Source: Glaciecola sp.
Lineage (GTDB): Bacteria > Pseudomonadota > Gammaproteobacteria > Enterobacterales > Alteromonadaceae
Direction of reading: 5' to 3'
Assembly (NCBI GenBank): GCA_029246415.1
Contig: JAQWNF010000023.1
Coordinates: forward strand, 1 to 64,000
Length of the DNA: 64,000 nucleotides
The notes beneath the pieces were generated by a model, which did not search any database, had not been told where the DNA came from, and saw only the letters and a program-made list of their open reading frames with translations. Positions 56,643 to 64,000 of this stretch are shown piece after piece (position 1 is the first letter of the stretch; the number at the start of each line of letters is the position of its first letter). Position numbers and translations under genes: made by a program.

Positions 56643-57364
56643 GCAGACGCTTCCTGATCCTGAGTAGTGGCATTATTGTGCTCTTGATTCGGTTTAGGCT
56701 CTGTCACCTCAACTAATTCCCCTGCGGTCATAGCTAATTGACGATCGCATTTTTTGGCAAGTTCAGGATCATGGGTAACTAAAATTAACGTCGTGTTAGA
56801 TTGTTTGTTCAATGCAAATAGTAAGGACTCCACGTTGTCGGAGTTTTGTGCATCCAAGTTACCCGTAGGCTCATCAGCAAACAAAATTTTAGGCGAGGTA
56901 ATAAATGCACGCGCAATCGCAACTCGTTGTTGTTCTCCGCCTGAAAGTTGATTGGGATAATGCCCAGCTCGATGCTCTACCCCTACTTGTTTGAGCACTG
57001 CTAGCGCTCGGGCTTTAGGATTATCTAAACCAACAATTTCCGCCGGTAACATAATGTTTTCCAGAGCGGTTAACGATGGCACAAGCATAAAGCTTTGAAA
57101 TATAAACCCGACTTTTTCACCGCGTAATTGCGCACGCGCTTCTTCATCTAACTCATGCAAAGGCGCATCATCTAACCAAATCTCGCCTGAGGATGCCGTA
57201 TCTAAACCCGCTAATAAACCTAATAATGTCGATTTGCCTGAACCCGAGGCCCCAACAATTGCAATGGACTCTCCTGCTTTTACAGAAAAATTAACAGGTT
57301 GAAGGATCTGCAACTCGCCTTCACTCGTAGAAACTGTTTTAATGAGGTCTTTGGTTTTTATCAT
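56639..57364 (-). CDS. ybbA: ABC transporter ATPase, YbbA-like
   Basis: The 241-residue ATPase has Walker A GASGSGKST (38-46), signature LSGGEQQRVAIARAF, Walker B KILFADEPTGNLD and the switch His in LVTHDPELAKKCD. It belongs to the LolD/MacB/YbbA group. It forms a four-base overlap with the permease. tesA is divergent, as in E. coli, where ybbA-ybbP also face tesA. Confidence 0.95.
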   Translation of the reverse strand: MIKTKDLIKTVSTSEGELQILQPVNFSVKAGESIAIVGASGSGKSTLLGLLAGLDTASSGEIWLDDAPLHELDEEARAQLRGEKVGFIFQSFMLVPSLTALENIMLPAEIVGLDNPKARALAVLKQVGVEHRAGHYPNQLSGGEQQRVAIARAFITSPKILFADEPTGNLDAQNSDNVESLLFALNKQSNTTLILVTHDPELAKKCDRQLAMTAGELVEVTEPKPNQEHNNATTQDQEASA

Positions 57365-57391
57365 GGAGCAATGTTCACCGTGTGGTTAAAT

Positions 57392-58159
57392 ATGAAAAAT
57401 GTATTAAAAAATATATCAGGCGCTATTTATAGCTCGTTATTCGTATTCGGGTTCGTCTCACTTATATTAACAATTAGTACGCCGTTGCATGCTGCATTAG
57501 ATCAATCTCATGGACTTAAACCATCAGTCGTTACATCAGCGCCTACATCGCCTACATCGTCTGCCCAAGCGGCCACTGAGGCCAACCCAGCGAATAAAGT
57601 AGTACTTGTCGTAGGTGATAGCTTAAGTGCAGCTTATGGGTTGACTCAAGAACAAGGCTGGGTAAGTTTGTTACAAGATGTGTTAGCACAGCATGCCAAT
57701 CCAGACTTATCGGAGATAACACTCATCAATGCATCTATCAGTGGAGAAACCACAGACGGCGGCTTAGCGCGGTTAGATAGATTATTGCAACAGCATCAAC
57801 CTACAGACGTGTTAATTGAACTGGGTGGGAATGACGGCTTACAAGGCCATAGTATTAAAAAACTTAAAGCTAACCTTAAAGCGATGATTGAGCAAAGCCT
57901 AGCAGCAGACACACATGTTGCGTTACAACAAATGCAGATCCCAACTAACTATGGGGCGCGTTACAACAAGATGTTTATCAACGCTTTTGCACACGTTGCA
58001 ACTGAGACACAAATCCCTATTGTGCCGTTTTTCTTGACGGACATTGCGTTACAACCGGAGCTAATGCAAAACGATGGGATCCACCCTACTGCCGAAGCGC
58101 AACCTATCATTGCGCAGTTTATGTTAGATAATTGGATAATCCCATTAGTGCTACGTTAA
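57392..58159 (+). CDS. tesA: Acyl-CoA thioesterase I / lysophospholipase TesA
   Basis: TesA is a periplasmic SGNH hydrolase of acyl esters. The start at 57392 gives a typical signal peptide (to about PLHAA, residue 35); an ATG at 57371 is an alternative. The SGNH blocks are GDSLSAAYG (75-83), GGNDG and DGIHPT. Between the signal and GDSL lies a Ser/Thr/Pro/Ala-rich linker of about 35 residues that is absent from E. coli TesA. It is divergent from ybbA with almost no gap and overlaps the convergent coiled-coil gene by four bases. Confidence 0.93.
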   Translation: MKNVLKNISGAIYSSLFVFGFVSLILTISTPLHAALDQSHGLKPSVVTSAPTSPTSSAQAATEANPANKVVLVVGDSLSAAYGLTQEQGWVSLLQDVLAQHANPDLSEITLINASISGETTDGGLARLDRLLQQHQPTDVLIELGGNDGLQGHSIKKLKANLKAMIEQSLAADTHVALQQMQIPTNYGARYNKMFINAFAHVATETQIPIVPFFLTDIALQPELMQNDGIHPTAEAQPIIAQFMLDNWIIPLVLR

Positions 58160-59154
58160 AATTGGTACACTTTGGCCGCGGTGACTAACCCATTTACATC
58201 AATTTTTTCTTGTACACAGGCCTTAATGTCCTGCATCGTAAACACATAAATTTGGTTGGATGCGTGTCCATCTGTCCCTAGTCCCATATCTTTGATTACA
58301 AAATTGACATAGGCAGTATTTGGTACGGCGCGCAATCCAGAGCCAAAACGACACAGGGCATCGCCCACTTGCATTTCAAATTGAGCCAAAAACTGCTTTT
58401 TAGCCTGTTCTTTTTGCGCATGTTGCTGGGCTAACTTACTTTGGCGTTCGTTTAATAATGCTTGGCTTTTGGCTTCAGCGGCGACTTGTTTAGCACTATA
58501 TTTAGCTACTTTTTTCTCTAACTCTTTAATTTCCTTAGTCAATTCGTCTTTACTTTGCGAGTCAGCATTACGCAAAGTGAAGTTCAAATCACGCAACTCA
58601 CGTTGAGCATCACGTAACTCCCAAGCAATATCGCGTTCTTGTTCACGTAATTGATGTAGTTCATCTCGATGTTCAAAAAATGCCATTTCTACATTTTCCA
58701 TCGCATTTTCTACAATCACTTCGATTTGTTCAATGCCCTCTTCCATCCCTCTAAAATTAATAATATCAGGAATTGATGGTGTCACGGGTGCTGCCGGTGC
58801 ATGAGGCCCGACAGGCATATTTTGTCCGTTATGGTTAAACAAACTGATGCTACGCGACTGGGAGCTGCTGATTTCAAAGACCACACCCTGATCCGCTAAA
58901 TAATTCACCGACATACCTCGATAACGTATACCGCCCTTAGTCGCGGGCTGCTTTAATGCAGTATCAAGCACACTTTGCATTAACGTTAACTCTTTGGCTA
59001 TTTCGCTATAATTATCTACACTTTTTGTATTGGTGGCAGTGGCATTAGTTGCAGCAAAAGCAGGCAAGCTTATCCCCATGCAACTCACTAATGCTAAAGG
59101 GAGAATAGCTGTTTTATTGGATTGTCTTAACGTTTTGGTAATCGTATTCATCAT
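58156..59154 (-). CDS. Exported coiled-coil protein of the ECF sigma cassette
   Basis: I do not recognise the family. The 332-residue precursor has a signal peptide (to about SLPAFA, residue 34) and a Pro-rich loop (PHAPAAPVTPSIPD). A long charged coiled coil (about residues 150-245) is rich in Glu, Arg, Gln and Ala. A C-terminal globular part has one Cys in GDALCRFG and another in DIKACVQE, which could form a disulphide. It starts three bases after the anti-sigma gene, the third gene of the cassette. It may be a periplasmic sensor or an effector of the regulon. Confidence 0.7.
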   Translation of the reverse strand: MMNTITKTLRQSNKTAILPLALVSCMGISLPAFAATNATATNTKSVDNYSEIAKELTLMQSVLDTALKQPATKGGIRYRGMSVNYLADQGVVFEISSSQSRSISLFNHNGQNMPVGPHAPAAPVTPSIPDIINFRGMEEGIEQIEVIVENAMENVEMAFFEHRDELHQLREQERDIAWELRDAQRELRDLNFTLRNADSQSKDELTKEIKELEKKVAKYSAKQVAAEAKSQALLNERQSKLAQQHAQKEQAKKQFLAQFEMQVGDALCRFGSGLRAVPNTAYVNFVIKDMGLGTDGHASNQIYVFTMQDIKACVQEKIDVNGLVTAAKVYQF

Positions 59155-59157
59155 CTA

Positions 59158-59889
59158 TTACTCTTGTGAAATATTAATTGGACTTGGATTAATCGCGTAG
59201 ATTTCATCCTGTAAATCATTAAATTGTTGAGCATAAAAACGTTGGTCATTGACGCGTTGCTCATTAATAAACTGCACTAGCTGCGCAAAATCTTCTTTGC
59301 GCTCTTGACGCGAAGAGCTCAGTAAATACTCCGTCAATTGTTTACTCGTCGCTAATTGTTGCGTCTGTAACGCATCCGCATATTGGGCGAACATGGCTTG
59401 CGAGAGTTGTTGTTGCTCCGTTATTTTTTGCTCCACCTTCTGTTGTACAAGTTGATCAATATCTTGCTCGGTGAGCATTTGTGTCATTGTGGCTGGATTA
59501 CTCAGTTCATACGCTCGCTGAGTGCCTAGCTGATTGGTAAACGTCAATACCGCAATAACCAACGCGCAGCAGGACAAGCCTACACTTATTACACCATACT
59601 GGCTGTGCCCACTACTCATCCATTTAGAAAGTCTAGCCATCCAACTGAGATCAGTGTTTATGGGAGTATTTCGTTCCCATTGCGGTACTTTCCATTCCGT
59701 TTCTTTCCATTGCGGTAGGGGCCACTGCGCAAATGCATCTGTATTTTCGGTAAACATATTAGCTTGTTCGACTACCGCTGCAAACTCAGGATCATCAGCG
59801 CACCGCTGCATAAATAGCGCATGCTGAGAGTCATCCAATGCGCCCTCTAACCATAACGCTAGTAGTGTCTCATTATCTAGAATAGGCAT
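59158..59889 (-). CDS. Probable membrane anti-sigma factor
   Basis: The 243-residue protein has a cytoplasmic N-terminus (LDNETLLALWLEGALDDSQH, then FMQRCADDPEFAAVVEQ), which resembles the start of anti-sigma domains. A single membrane helix lies near 103-122 (VGLSCCALVIAVLTF), and the periplasmic part is a Gln-rich coiled coil. It overlaps the ECF sigma gene by 17 bases. This size, topology and position fit an anti-sigma factor. There is no zinc-binding HxxxCxxC motif. Assignment is mainly by context. Confidence 0.75.
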   Translation of the reverse strand: MPILDNETLLALWLEGALDDSQHALFMQRCADDPEFAAVVEQANMFTENTDAFAQWPLPQWKETEWKVPQWERNTPINTDLSWMARLSKWMSSGHSQYGVISVGLSCCALVIAVLTFTNQLGTQRAYELSNPATMTQMLTEQDIDQLVQQKVEQKITEQQQLSQAMFAQYADALQTQQLATSKQLTEYLLSSSRQERKEDFAQLVQFINEQRVNDQRFYAQQFNDLQDEIYAINPSPINISQE

Positions 59890-60424
59890 ATTGTACCTCC
59901 GAATTATCTTTTAACTTTGCTAACGCACTATACAAGCGTGCCTTCACGGTATTAGGTGACACATGCAATTGTTCAGCGATCTCGACAAACGTAAATTGGC
60001 CAAAAAACTTCAACTCTACCACCTCTCTCTGGGCTATCGGTAAGCTTTGCATGGCCAACAGTATGGTTTGTTGTTGAGCATCACCGGCATAGCACATCTC
60101 TGGCGTCGCATTCGCATCAGCAACCTCTGGTGTGTCATCAATACTTTGTAGTGGTTTTTTACGACGATAAAACTCAATGCAGCGATAGTGAGCAATGCTA
60201 AATAACCAACTTTTAAATTTCCCAGTACCTTTATACTGCGCTAAGTTGCGATACACACTGATAAAGATATCTTGCATCAAGTCTTTGGCATCTTCACTAT
60301 TACTGGTCATTCTCAACCCATACAAATATACCGGCTTTTCATAGCGCGATAGCAACTGTCCCCAGGCACGTTTGTTCCCAGATAAGGCTTTGCTGATGAG
60401 TGTTTCGTCTGTCGTGTCAAACAC
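59873..60424 (-). CDS. ECF-family RNA polymerase sigma factor
   Basis: The 183-residue protein has sigma region 2 (YLYGLRMTSNSEDAKDLMQDIFISVYRN, then FKSWLFSIAHYRCIEFYRRKK) and region 4 (LPIAQREVVELKFFGQFTFVEIAEQLHVSPNTVKARLY). This is the RpoE-like ECF layout without regions 1 and 3. The start is GTG at 60424, with AAAGGA upstream. It heads a three-gene cassette with a putative anti-sigma factor. A promoter of the AAC / CGTC type upstream suggests self-activation. Confidence 0.93.
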   Translation of the reverse strand: MFDTTDETLISKALSGNKRAWGQLLSRYEKPVYLYGLRMTSNSEDAKDLMQDIFISVYRNLAQYKGTGKFKSWLFSIAHYRCIEFYRRKKPLQSIDDTPEVADANATPEMCYAGDAQQQTILLAMQSLPIAQREVVELKFFGQFTFVEIAEQLHVSPNTVKARLYSALAKLKDNSEVQYAYSR

Positions 60425-60476
60425 GCGAGCATCCTTTTTTCATGCTTATAGTCAATCCTATTGGGTCTATACATAC

Positions 60477-60502
60477 TAGACGAGGCAAGGTGATAAAAAG
60501 TT
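60477..60502 (-). promoter_or_regulatory. Candidate autoregulated ECF promoter
   Basis: On the minus strand AACTTTTT (60502-60495) is followed by CGTCTA (60482-60477), with 17 bases between the AAC and the CGTC. This fits the ECF pattern (AAC-type -35, CGTC-type -10). It lies about 55 bases before the sigma gene. Confidence 0.55.
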
Positions 60503-60513
60503 GTAATTTTTTG

Positions 60514-60552
60514 CAAAAAAAAACCAGCGACACAATTAAGCATAGCTGGTTT
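60514..60552 (-). terminator. Terminator of the amidohydrolase operon
   Basis: On the minus strand AAACCAGC pairs with GCTGGTTT around 16 bases and is followed by an unbroken run of ten T residues. It lies about 40 bases beyond the second amidohydrolase gene and insulates the ECF promoter. Confidence 0.88.
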
Positions 60553-60590
60553 GATAAATTGCAGTCATGACTACAATTGCAATAAATACG

Positions 60591-61925
60591 CTATGGTCTG
60601 GTATACACCATCGGCTTGTCTTGCTTAAGATGGAGGTAACGGTCACGTAATAAGGTTTGACGCGATTGCATGTTAATCGGCTCACCACCAATAAATACAT
60701 GCTCTGCCGCTTCAGTTACTTCTAACGGATCGCCAGACCATACCACGACATCTGCACGCATGCCTGGAGCCAGTGAACCGATTTGTTGTTGCATACCGAA
60801 TATCTCAGCAACATGCTTGGTTAATGAAGCTAACGCAGCATCATAACTCATGCCATTGGCCACAGCATTACCTGCATGTTGTGTGGCTAAACGAATATTA
60901 TGCGTTTCAATCCCAATTGCGACTTTGACACCCGCTTGCTCAAGACGACCCGCATTAGCCAGTGTCGCACCAAGCGTATCAAACGCTCCGGGTAAATTGT
61001 ATTCAGGATTCACAATAACTGGGATCTGAGCTGCAGCTAATTCATCAGCGACCCGCCATGCATCAGAGCCAGAAATAATCACTATCTTTAAGTTAGTAAA
61101 GGTTTGTTTTAGGGCAATAATATGCAATAAATCCGCTTTACGGTCTGCTTTAATCAACAGGGGTTTATGGCCTTGTACTACATGCGCTAAGGCTTTAGCG
61201 TCCGCACGTGAAATCATCCCATGCCAAGGTTGTGTTGGCGATAGATCCGCATCAATGGCATATTCAGCTTCGTTTAACGCTTGCTTAAGGGCGACCCATA
61301 ATGTTCCGCGCGTACCACCGGTATCACTTGCACTAGAGTTGTTCACACTCAACGCCATAAATGCACGCGCTTTAAGTAAAGGATCGTTATCCGTTAATTG
61401 GATAACGGCGCCTTGACCTTTAAACAAGTAATCAGAATATTCAATCCCTGTTACCGCGCTCGTAAAGCCTTCCATTCGTGTAATCGGGATTAAGCTAGAG
61501 TCGGCATTAATACCGTAAGACACATCAACTGCCGCGCCAATTGTTGTGACAGGATGATTAGTCGTCGAGGCATCGACTTGCCCAGCAGAAAAACCCACTT
61601 CAACTAAACCCAATGCCGTGTATGCACCAATAAAACCTGGTGTGACAACTTTGCCAGCCGCATCAATACGTTCGTAACCGAGAGGTGATTGAGTACCGGC
61701 AATAATTTGTTCAACCTTACCGTCTTTGATCAGAACTGTCGCTTCGTCTAATGTACCTTGAGCAGACAATGTATGCACTTTACCGCCCACAATCGCAAAT
61801 TGACTCGCGGAGGCTGAAGGACTGATCCCTAAACTCAGTGCTGCACTAATGCTTATAATGCTTATGCTGAGCCCGAATGCGCTTACTTTACCTACTTTGG
61901 TGAACTTCGTTAATAAACGTTTCAT
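60591..61925 (-). CDS. Amidohydrolase-like exported protein lacking metal ligands
   Basis: The 444-residue precursor has a signal peptide (to about SASAS) and the amidohydrolase fold, clearly paralogous to the preceding gene. Where active members have HxH after PG-I-D, this one has Ala101 and Thr103 (PGFIGAYTALG). The later metal positions also appear lost: the expected HSD region reads IETHN. The C-terminal IGSLAPGMRADVVVWSGDP block is intact. It overlaps the active paralogue by four bases and is probably a pseudo-enzyme partner or a protein with a new function. Confidence 0.85.
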   Translation of the reverse strand: MKRLLTKFTKVGKVSAFGLSISIISISAALSLGISPSASASQFAIVGGKVHTLSAQGTLDEATVLIKDGKVEQIIAGTQSPLGYERIDAAGKVVTPGFIGAYTALGLVEVGFSAGQVDASTTNHPVTTIGAAVDVSYGINADSSLIPITRMEGFTSAVTGIEYSDYLFKGQGAVIQLTDNDPLLKARAFMALSVNNSSASDTGGTRGTLWVALKQALNEAEYAIDADLSPTQPWHGMISRADAKALAHVVQGHKPLLIKADRKADLLHIIALKQTFTNLKIVIISGSDAWRVADELAAAQIPVIVNPEYNLPGAFDTLGATLANAGRLEQAGVKVAIGIETHNIRLATQHAGNAVANGMSYDAALASLTKHVAEIFGMQQQIGSLAPGMRADVVVWSGDPLEVTEAAEHVFIGGEPINMQSRQTLLRDRYLHLKQDKPMVYTRP

Positions 61926-63361
61926 TTGTGATCTCCTTCACCGATCTGCCCTAATTCAAAATCACTCACCGGCCACGTATCTGGCTGACTGCGATCAAAT
62001 GCTAAACCGCCATCGATAAAGACTTTTTCTGCTTGAGCATAAGTGGAGAAAGGATCGGTACTCCATAAAACAACATCTGCGTTTTTGCCGACTTCAAGTG
62101 AGCCCGTTTGATCAAATATGCCCAGTGACTTGGCGGCATTAGCCGTTAACCACTGCCACGCATCGGCTTTAGAAATATCAATGCCTGCACGACGACCATC
62201 AGACCATGCTTTTGCTGCTTCTTGGTTCAAGCGTTGAATGCCAATATCACTATCCGAATGTACAACCGCACACGCACCAGCTTGATGGACCATCGCTACA
62301 TTTTCACGGATACCATCATAGGCTTCTAGCTTAAAACCCCACCAATCTGCCCACATCGAGGCGCAGACATTATTTTGGGCAAGCTTATCAGCAATTTTAT
62401 AGCCTTCTACTGCATGGTGAAACGAACCGATTTGATAATCAAATTCTTGCATGACATCCATCATCACAACCATTTCATCAGCGCGATAACAGTGCATATG
62501 CACTATGATGTCACCATCGAGCACTCCTTTTAACGTTTCATTATTTAAGTCTCGTTTAGGTGCTTTGGTGTCTTTTCCAGCGGCAAAATCGGCTTCATAC
62601 TGTTCCCATTTGGCTTTGTATTCAGCTGCGCCAATCCACGCTTTACGATAACCGGCAACATTGGCCATACGGGTAGATGGACCACCCTTTTTGCCATAAA
62701 CGCGTTTTGGATTTTCACCACACGCCATTTTTATCCCATATGGGGCATCGGGAAACTTCATATCCTGAACGGAGCGATCAGGTAGGTTTTTTAATACGAC
62801 GCTACGACCACCAAATAAATTAGCGGAGCCTGGAAGAATTTGTAATGAGGTTACGCCACCAGCCAATGCACGTTGAAAGCCAGGATCTTGTGGCCACACT
62901 GAATGCTCAGCCCACACTTGAGCGGTCACCGGTGAGGTCATTTCATTACCATCAGCATGCGAGCGCGTATCTGGAGATGGATATACACCTAAGTGACTAT
63001 GAGTATCAATAATCCCAGGTGTCACATACTTGCCTGTACCATCGATTTCAATGTAGTCATCAGGCAGTGTAATGTCTGCACCCATTCCAATAATTTTACC
63101 ATCTTGTAATAAAATTTGAGAATCGGTATCTAATCCGCCAATCCCATCAATAATTGTTGCATTGGTGATTAATGTCGCCACAGCAGGAATGGGTTCATAG
63201 GTAGATGGAAATGGATCTGAGTTGATAACTACCTGTTCGGTAGTGATTGATTTAGCCTTGGCATCAGCGCTATTGTCCGAACATGCACTCAACGTTAATG
63301 TTGAGAGTACAGCGGTAGAAATAGCAGCTAACATCCAGGTCGATTTATTCTTGTTATACAC
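61922..63361 (-). CDS. Lipoprotein amidohydrolase (imidazolonepropionase-like)
   Basis: The 479-residue precursor has a lipobox LSAC (Cys27). The amidohydrolase fold has HSH (121-123), a further His in IVHMHCYRADE, the pair in GSFHHAVEGYK and Asp in VVHSDSDIG, which together make a full binuclear-type metal site. GSLEVGKNADVVLWSTDPF closes the fold. It probably hydrolyses a cyclic amide or peptide-like substrate in the periplasm. The start is GTG at 63361, with AAGGAA upstream. It forms an operon with a paralogue lacking metal ligands. Confidence 0.9.
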   Translation of the reverse strand: MYNKNKSTWMLAAISTAVLSTLTLSACSDNSADAKAKSITTEQVVINSDPFPSTYEPIPAVATLITNATIIDGIGGLDTDSQILLQDGKIIGMGADITLPDDYIEIDGTGKYVTPGIIDTHSHLGVYPSPDTRSHADGNEMTSPVTAQVWAEHSVWPQDPGFQRALAGGVTSLQILPGSANLFGGRSVVLKNLPDRSVQDMKFPDAPYGIKMACGENPKRVYGKKGGPSTRMANVAGYRKAWIGAAEYKAKWEQYEADFAAGKDTKAPKRDLNNETLKGVLDGDIIVHMHCYRADEMVVMMDVMQEFDYQIGSFHHAVEGYKIADKLAQNNVCASMWADWWGFKLEAYDGIRENVAMVHQAGACAVVHSDSDIGIQRLNQEAAKAWSDGRRAGIDISKADAWQWLTANAAKSLGIFDQTGSLEVGKNADVVLWSTDPFSTYAQAEKVFIDGGLAFDRSQPDTWPVSDFELGQIGEGDHK

Positions 63362-63478
63362 CTTGGATTTCCTTGTAATATTGCGTCTTAGTCATGCAAT
63401 GTTGCGTTGCAAACTTTTATAAAAGATTAAAACCACAACAAATTAACTAAATTTACAAACAAGTGCAAGACTAGCAGA

Positions 63479-64000
63479 CTAAATCATTTGGGACTGGTTG
63501 CGTCCATTTTCCTTTGCAATATACAGCGCCTTGTCAGCTCGACGAACAGCATCCTCAGGTGCATTATCATCAACATTTACAATAGATAATCCAATACTGA
63601 CGGTTAACTTTTGCCCTAGTGGGAATGTTAATGAACTAACCACATGCCGTAGCTTCTCCGCTAATATAAAAGACTGTTCTTTGGTATCAGGTAAAATAAT
63701 TAAAAATTCTTCACCGCCATAGCGTGCTACGAAATCGGTTTCTCGCATACAAGAGTTCAAAGTACTTGCAATCGTTTTTAATACTTCATCTCCAACAGTG
63801 TGACCATATTTATCATTAACTGATTTAAAAAAATCCACATCTAGCAACATTACGGTATAACTGATGGATGAACGTTTAAATTGTAAAAAGTCATGCTTTA
63901 ACACCTCATCAATTGCCAACCTATTATGCACACCGGTTAACGCATCATGACGAGACAATGAGATTAGTTCTGCATTGACTTGGTTTAATGCCGCTGTGCG
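63479..64000 (-). CDS. GGDEF-domain diguanylate cyclase, C-terminal part
   Basis: The gene enters from the right edge; the last 173 codons are seen. The GGDEF domain begins SRHDALTGVHNRLAIDEVL and has the catalytic signature RYGGEEF. The metal Asp is in LLDVDFFKSVND, and the C-terminal block KADKALYIAKENGRNQ is present. It would make cyclic di-GMP. No inhibitory RxxD site is seen just before GGEEF. The frame remains open past 63958 to the window end, so the sensory N-terminus is missing from view. Confidence 0.94.
   Translation of the reverse strand, partial: RTAALNQVNAELISLSRHDALTGVHNRLAIDEVLKHDFLQFKRSSISYTVMLLDVDFFKSVNDKYGHTVGDEVLKTIASTLNSCMRETDFVARYGGEEFLIILPDTKEQSFILAEKLRHVVSSLTFPLGQKLTVSIGLSIVNVDDNAPEDAVRRADKALYIAKENGRNQSQMI

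Noticed and set aside
1-64000. tRNA, rRNA, CRISPR arrays, integrases and prophage genes
   Set aside because: I looked for clover-leaf ends, regularly spaced repeats and recombinase motifs on both strands and found none that could be supported.

Overview
The window is a 64 kb stretch of a marine-type gammaproteobacterial chromosome, most likely from the Alteromonadales. The evidence is gene order (bamE, recN, nadK, grpE-dnaK-dnaJ and dapB-carA all present; folX-yfcH; tesA facing an ABC pair; trp operon beside yciO, rnm and yciI), two TonB-dependent receptors, a fused trpCF with separate trpG and trpD, and a low-to-moderate GC content. No tRNA, rRNA, CRISPR array, prophage or intact insertion sequence was seen.

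Layout. 1-1221: start of carA (cut by the window edge) and dapB, on the minus strand, with a leader carrying a terminator-like hairpin. 1388-4648: two PH-domain membrane proteins, a cytochrome b561 and a convergent periplasmic cytochrome c'. 5018-9247: a TonB-dependent receptor followed by a TPR-sulfotransferase. 9346-13252: grpE-dnaK-dnaJ (minus) with sigma-32-type promoters before grpE and before dnaK. 13467-17146: a transporter-fused hybrid histidine kinase and a convergent LuxR-type response regulator resembling the CrbS/CrbR (MxtR/ErdR) acetate-switch pair. 17256-24792: a probable poly(3-hydroxybutyrate)/3-hydroxybutyrate utilisation locus (receptor, GntP-type permease, MetX-like exported hydrolase, PHB depolymerase, YaiI, 3-hydroxybutyrate dehydrogenase). 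24873-27959: nadK, recN with a LexA-like site, bamE. 27960-30169: gene-poor DNA around one DUF2202 lipoprotein.

30170-41630 holds rluB-scpB-scpA-yciO-rnm (minus) and, divergently, a complete trp operon (trpL attenuator, trpE-G-D-CF-B-A, yciI). 41739-44347: a chemotaxis receptor and a secreted protein with two PilJ-type sensor repeats. 44551-47856: arfB and an M16 lipoprotein peptidase. 47991-50465: PepSY protein, PhoP-like regulator and PhoQ-like kinase, the kinase apparently using an ATT start. 50491-52997: AI-2E-family transporter, folX, yfcH. 53130-53381: an orphan ParD-like antitoxin. 53428-58159: YbbA/YbbP-type ABC genes with a coupled DUF4397 lipoprotein, and tesA. 58156-60424: ECF sigma factor, putative anti-sigma factor and an exported coiled-coil protein. 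60591-63361: two secreted amidohydrolases, one lacking its metal ligands. 63479-64000: the GGDEF end of a diguanylate cyclase that continues past the window.

The central story is that the usual order bamE-recN-nadK / grpE-dnaK-dnaJ / dapB-carA is opened in two places: by the CrbS/R-like and PHB genes (about 11.6 kb) between grpE and nadK, and by the receptor-sulfotransferase and cytochrome genes (about 8 kb) between dnaJ and dapB. The PHB locus is the best candidate for a little-described system: it contains an outer-membrane receptor, exported hydrolases, an inner-membrane permease and the first catabolic enzyme, beside a two-component system of a type known to sense acetate-level metabolism.
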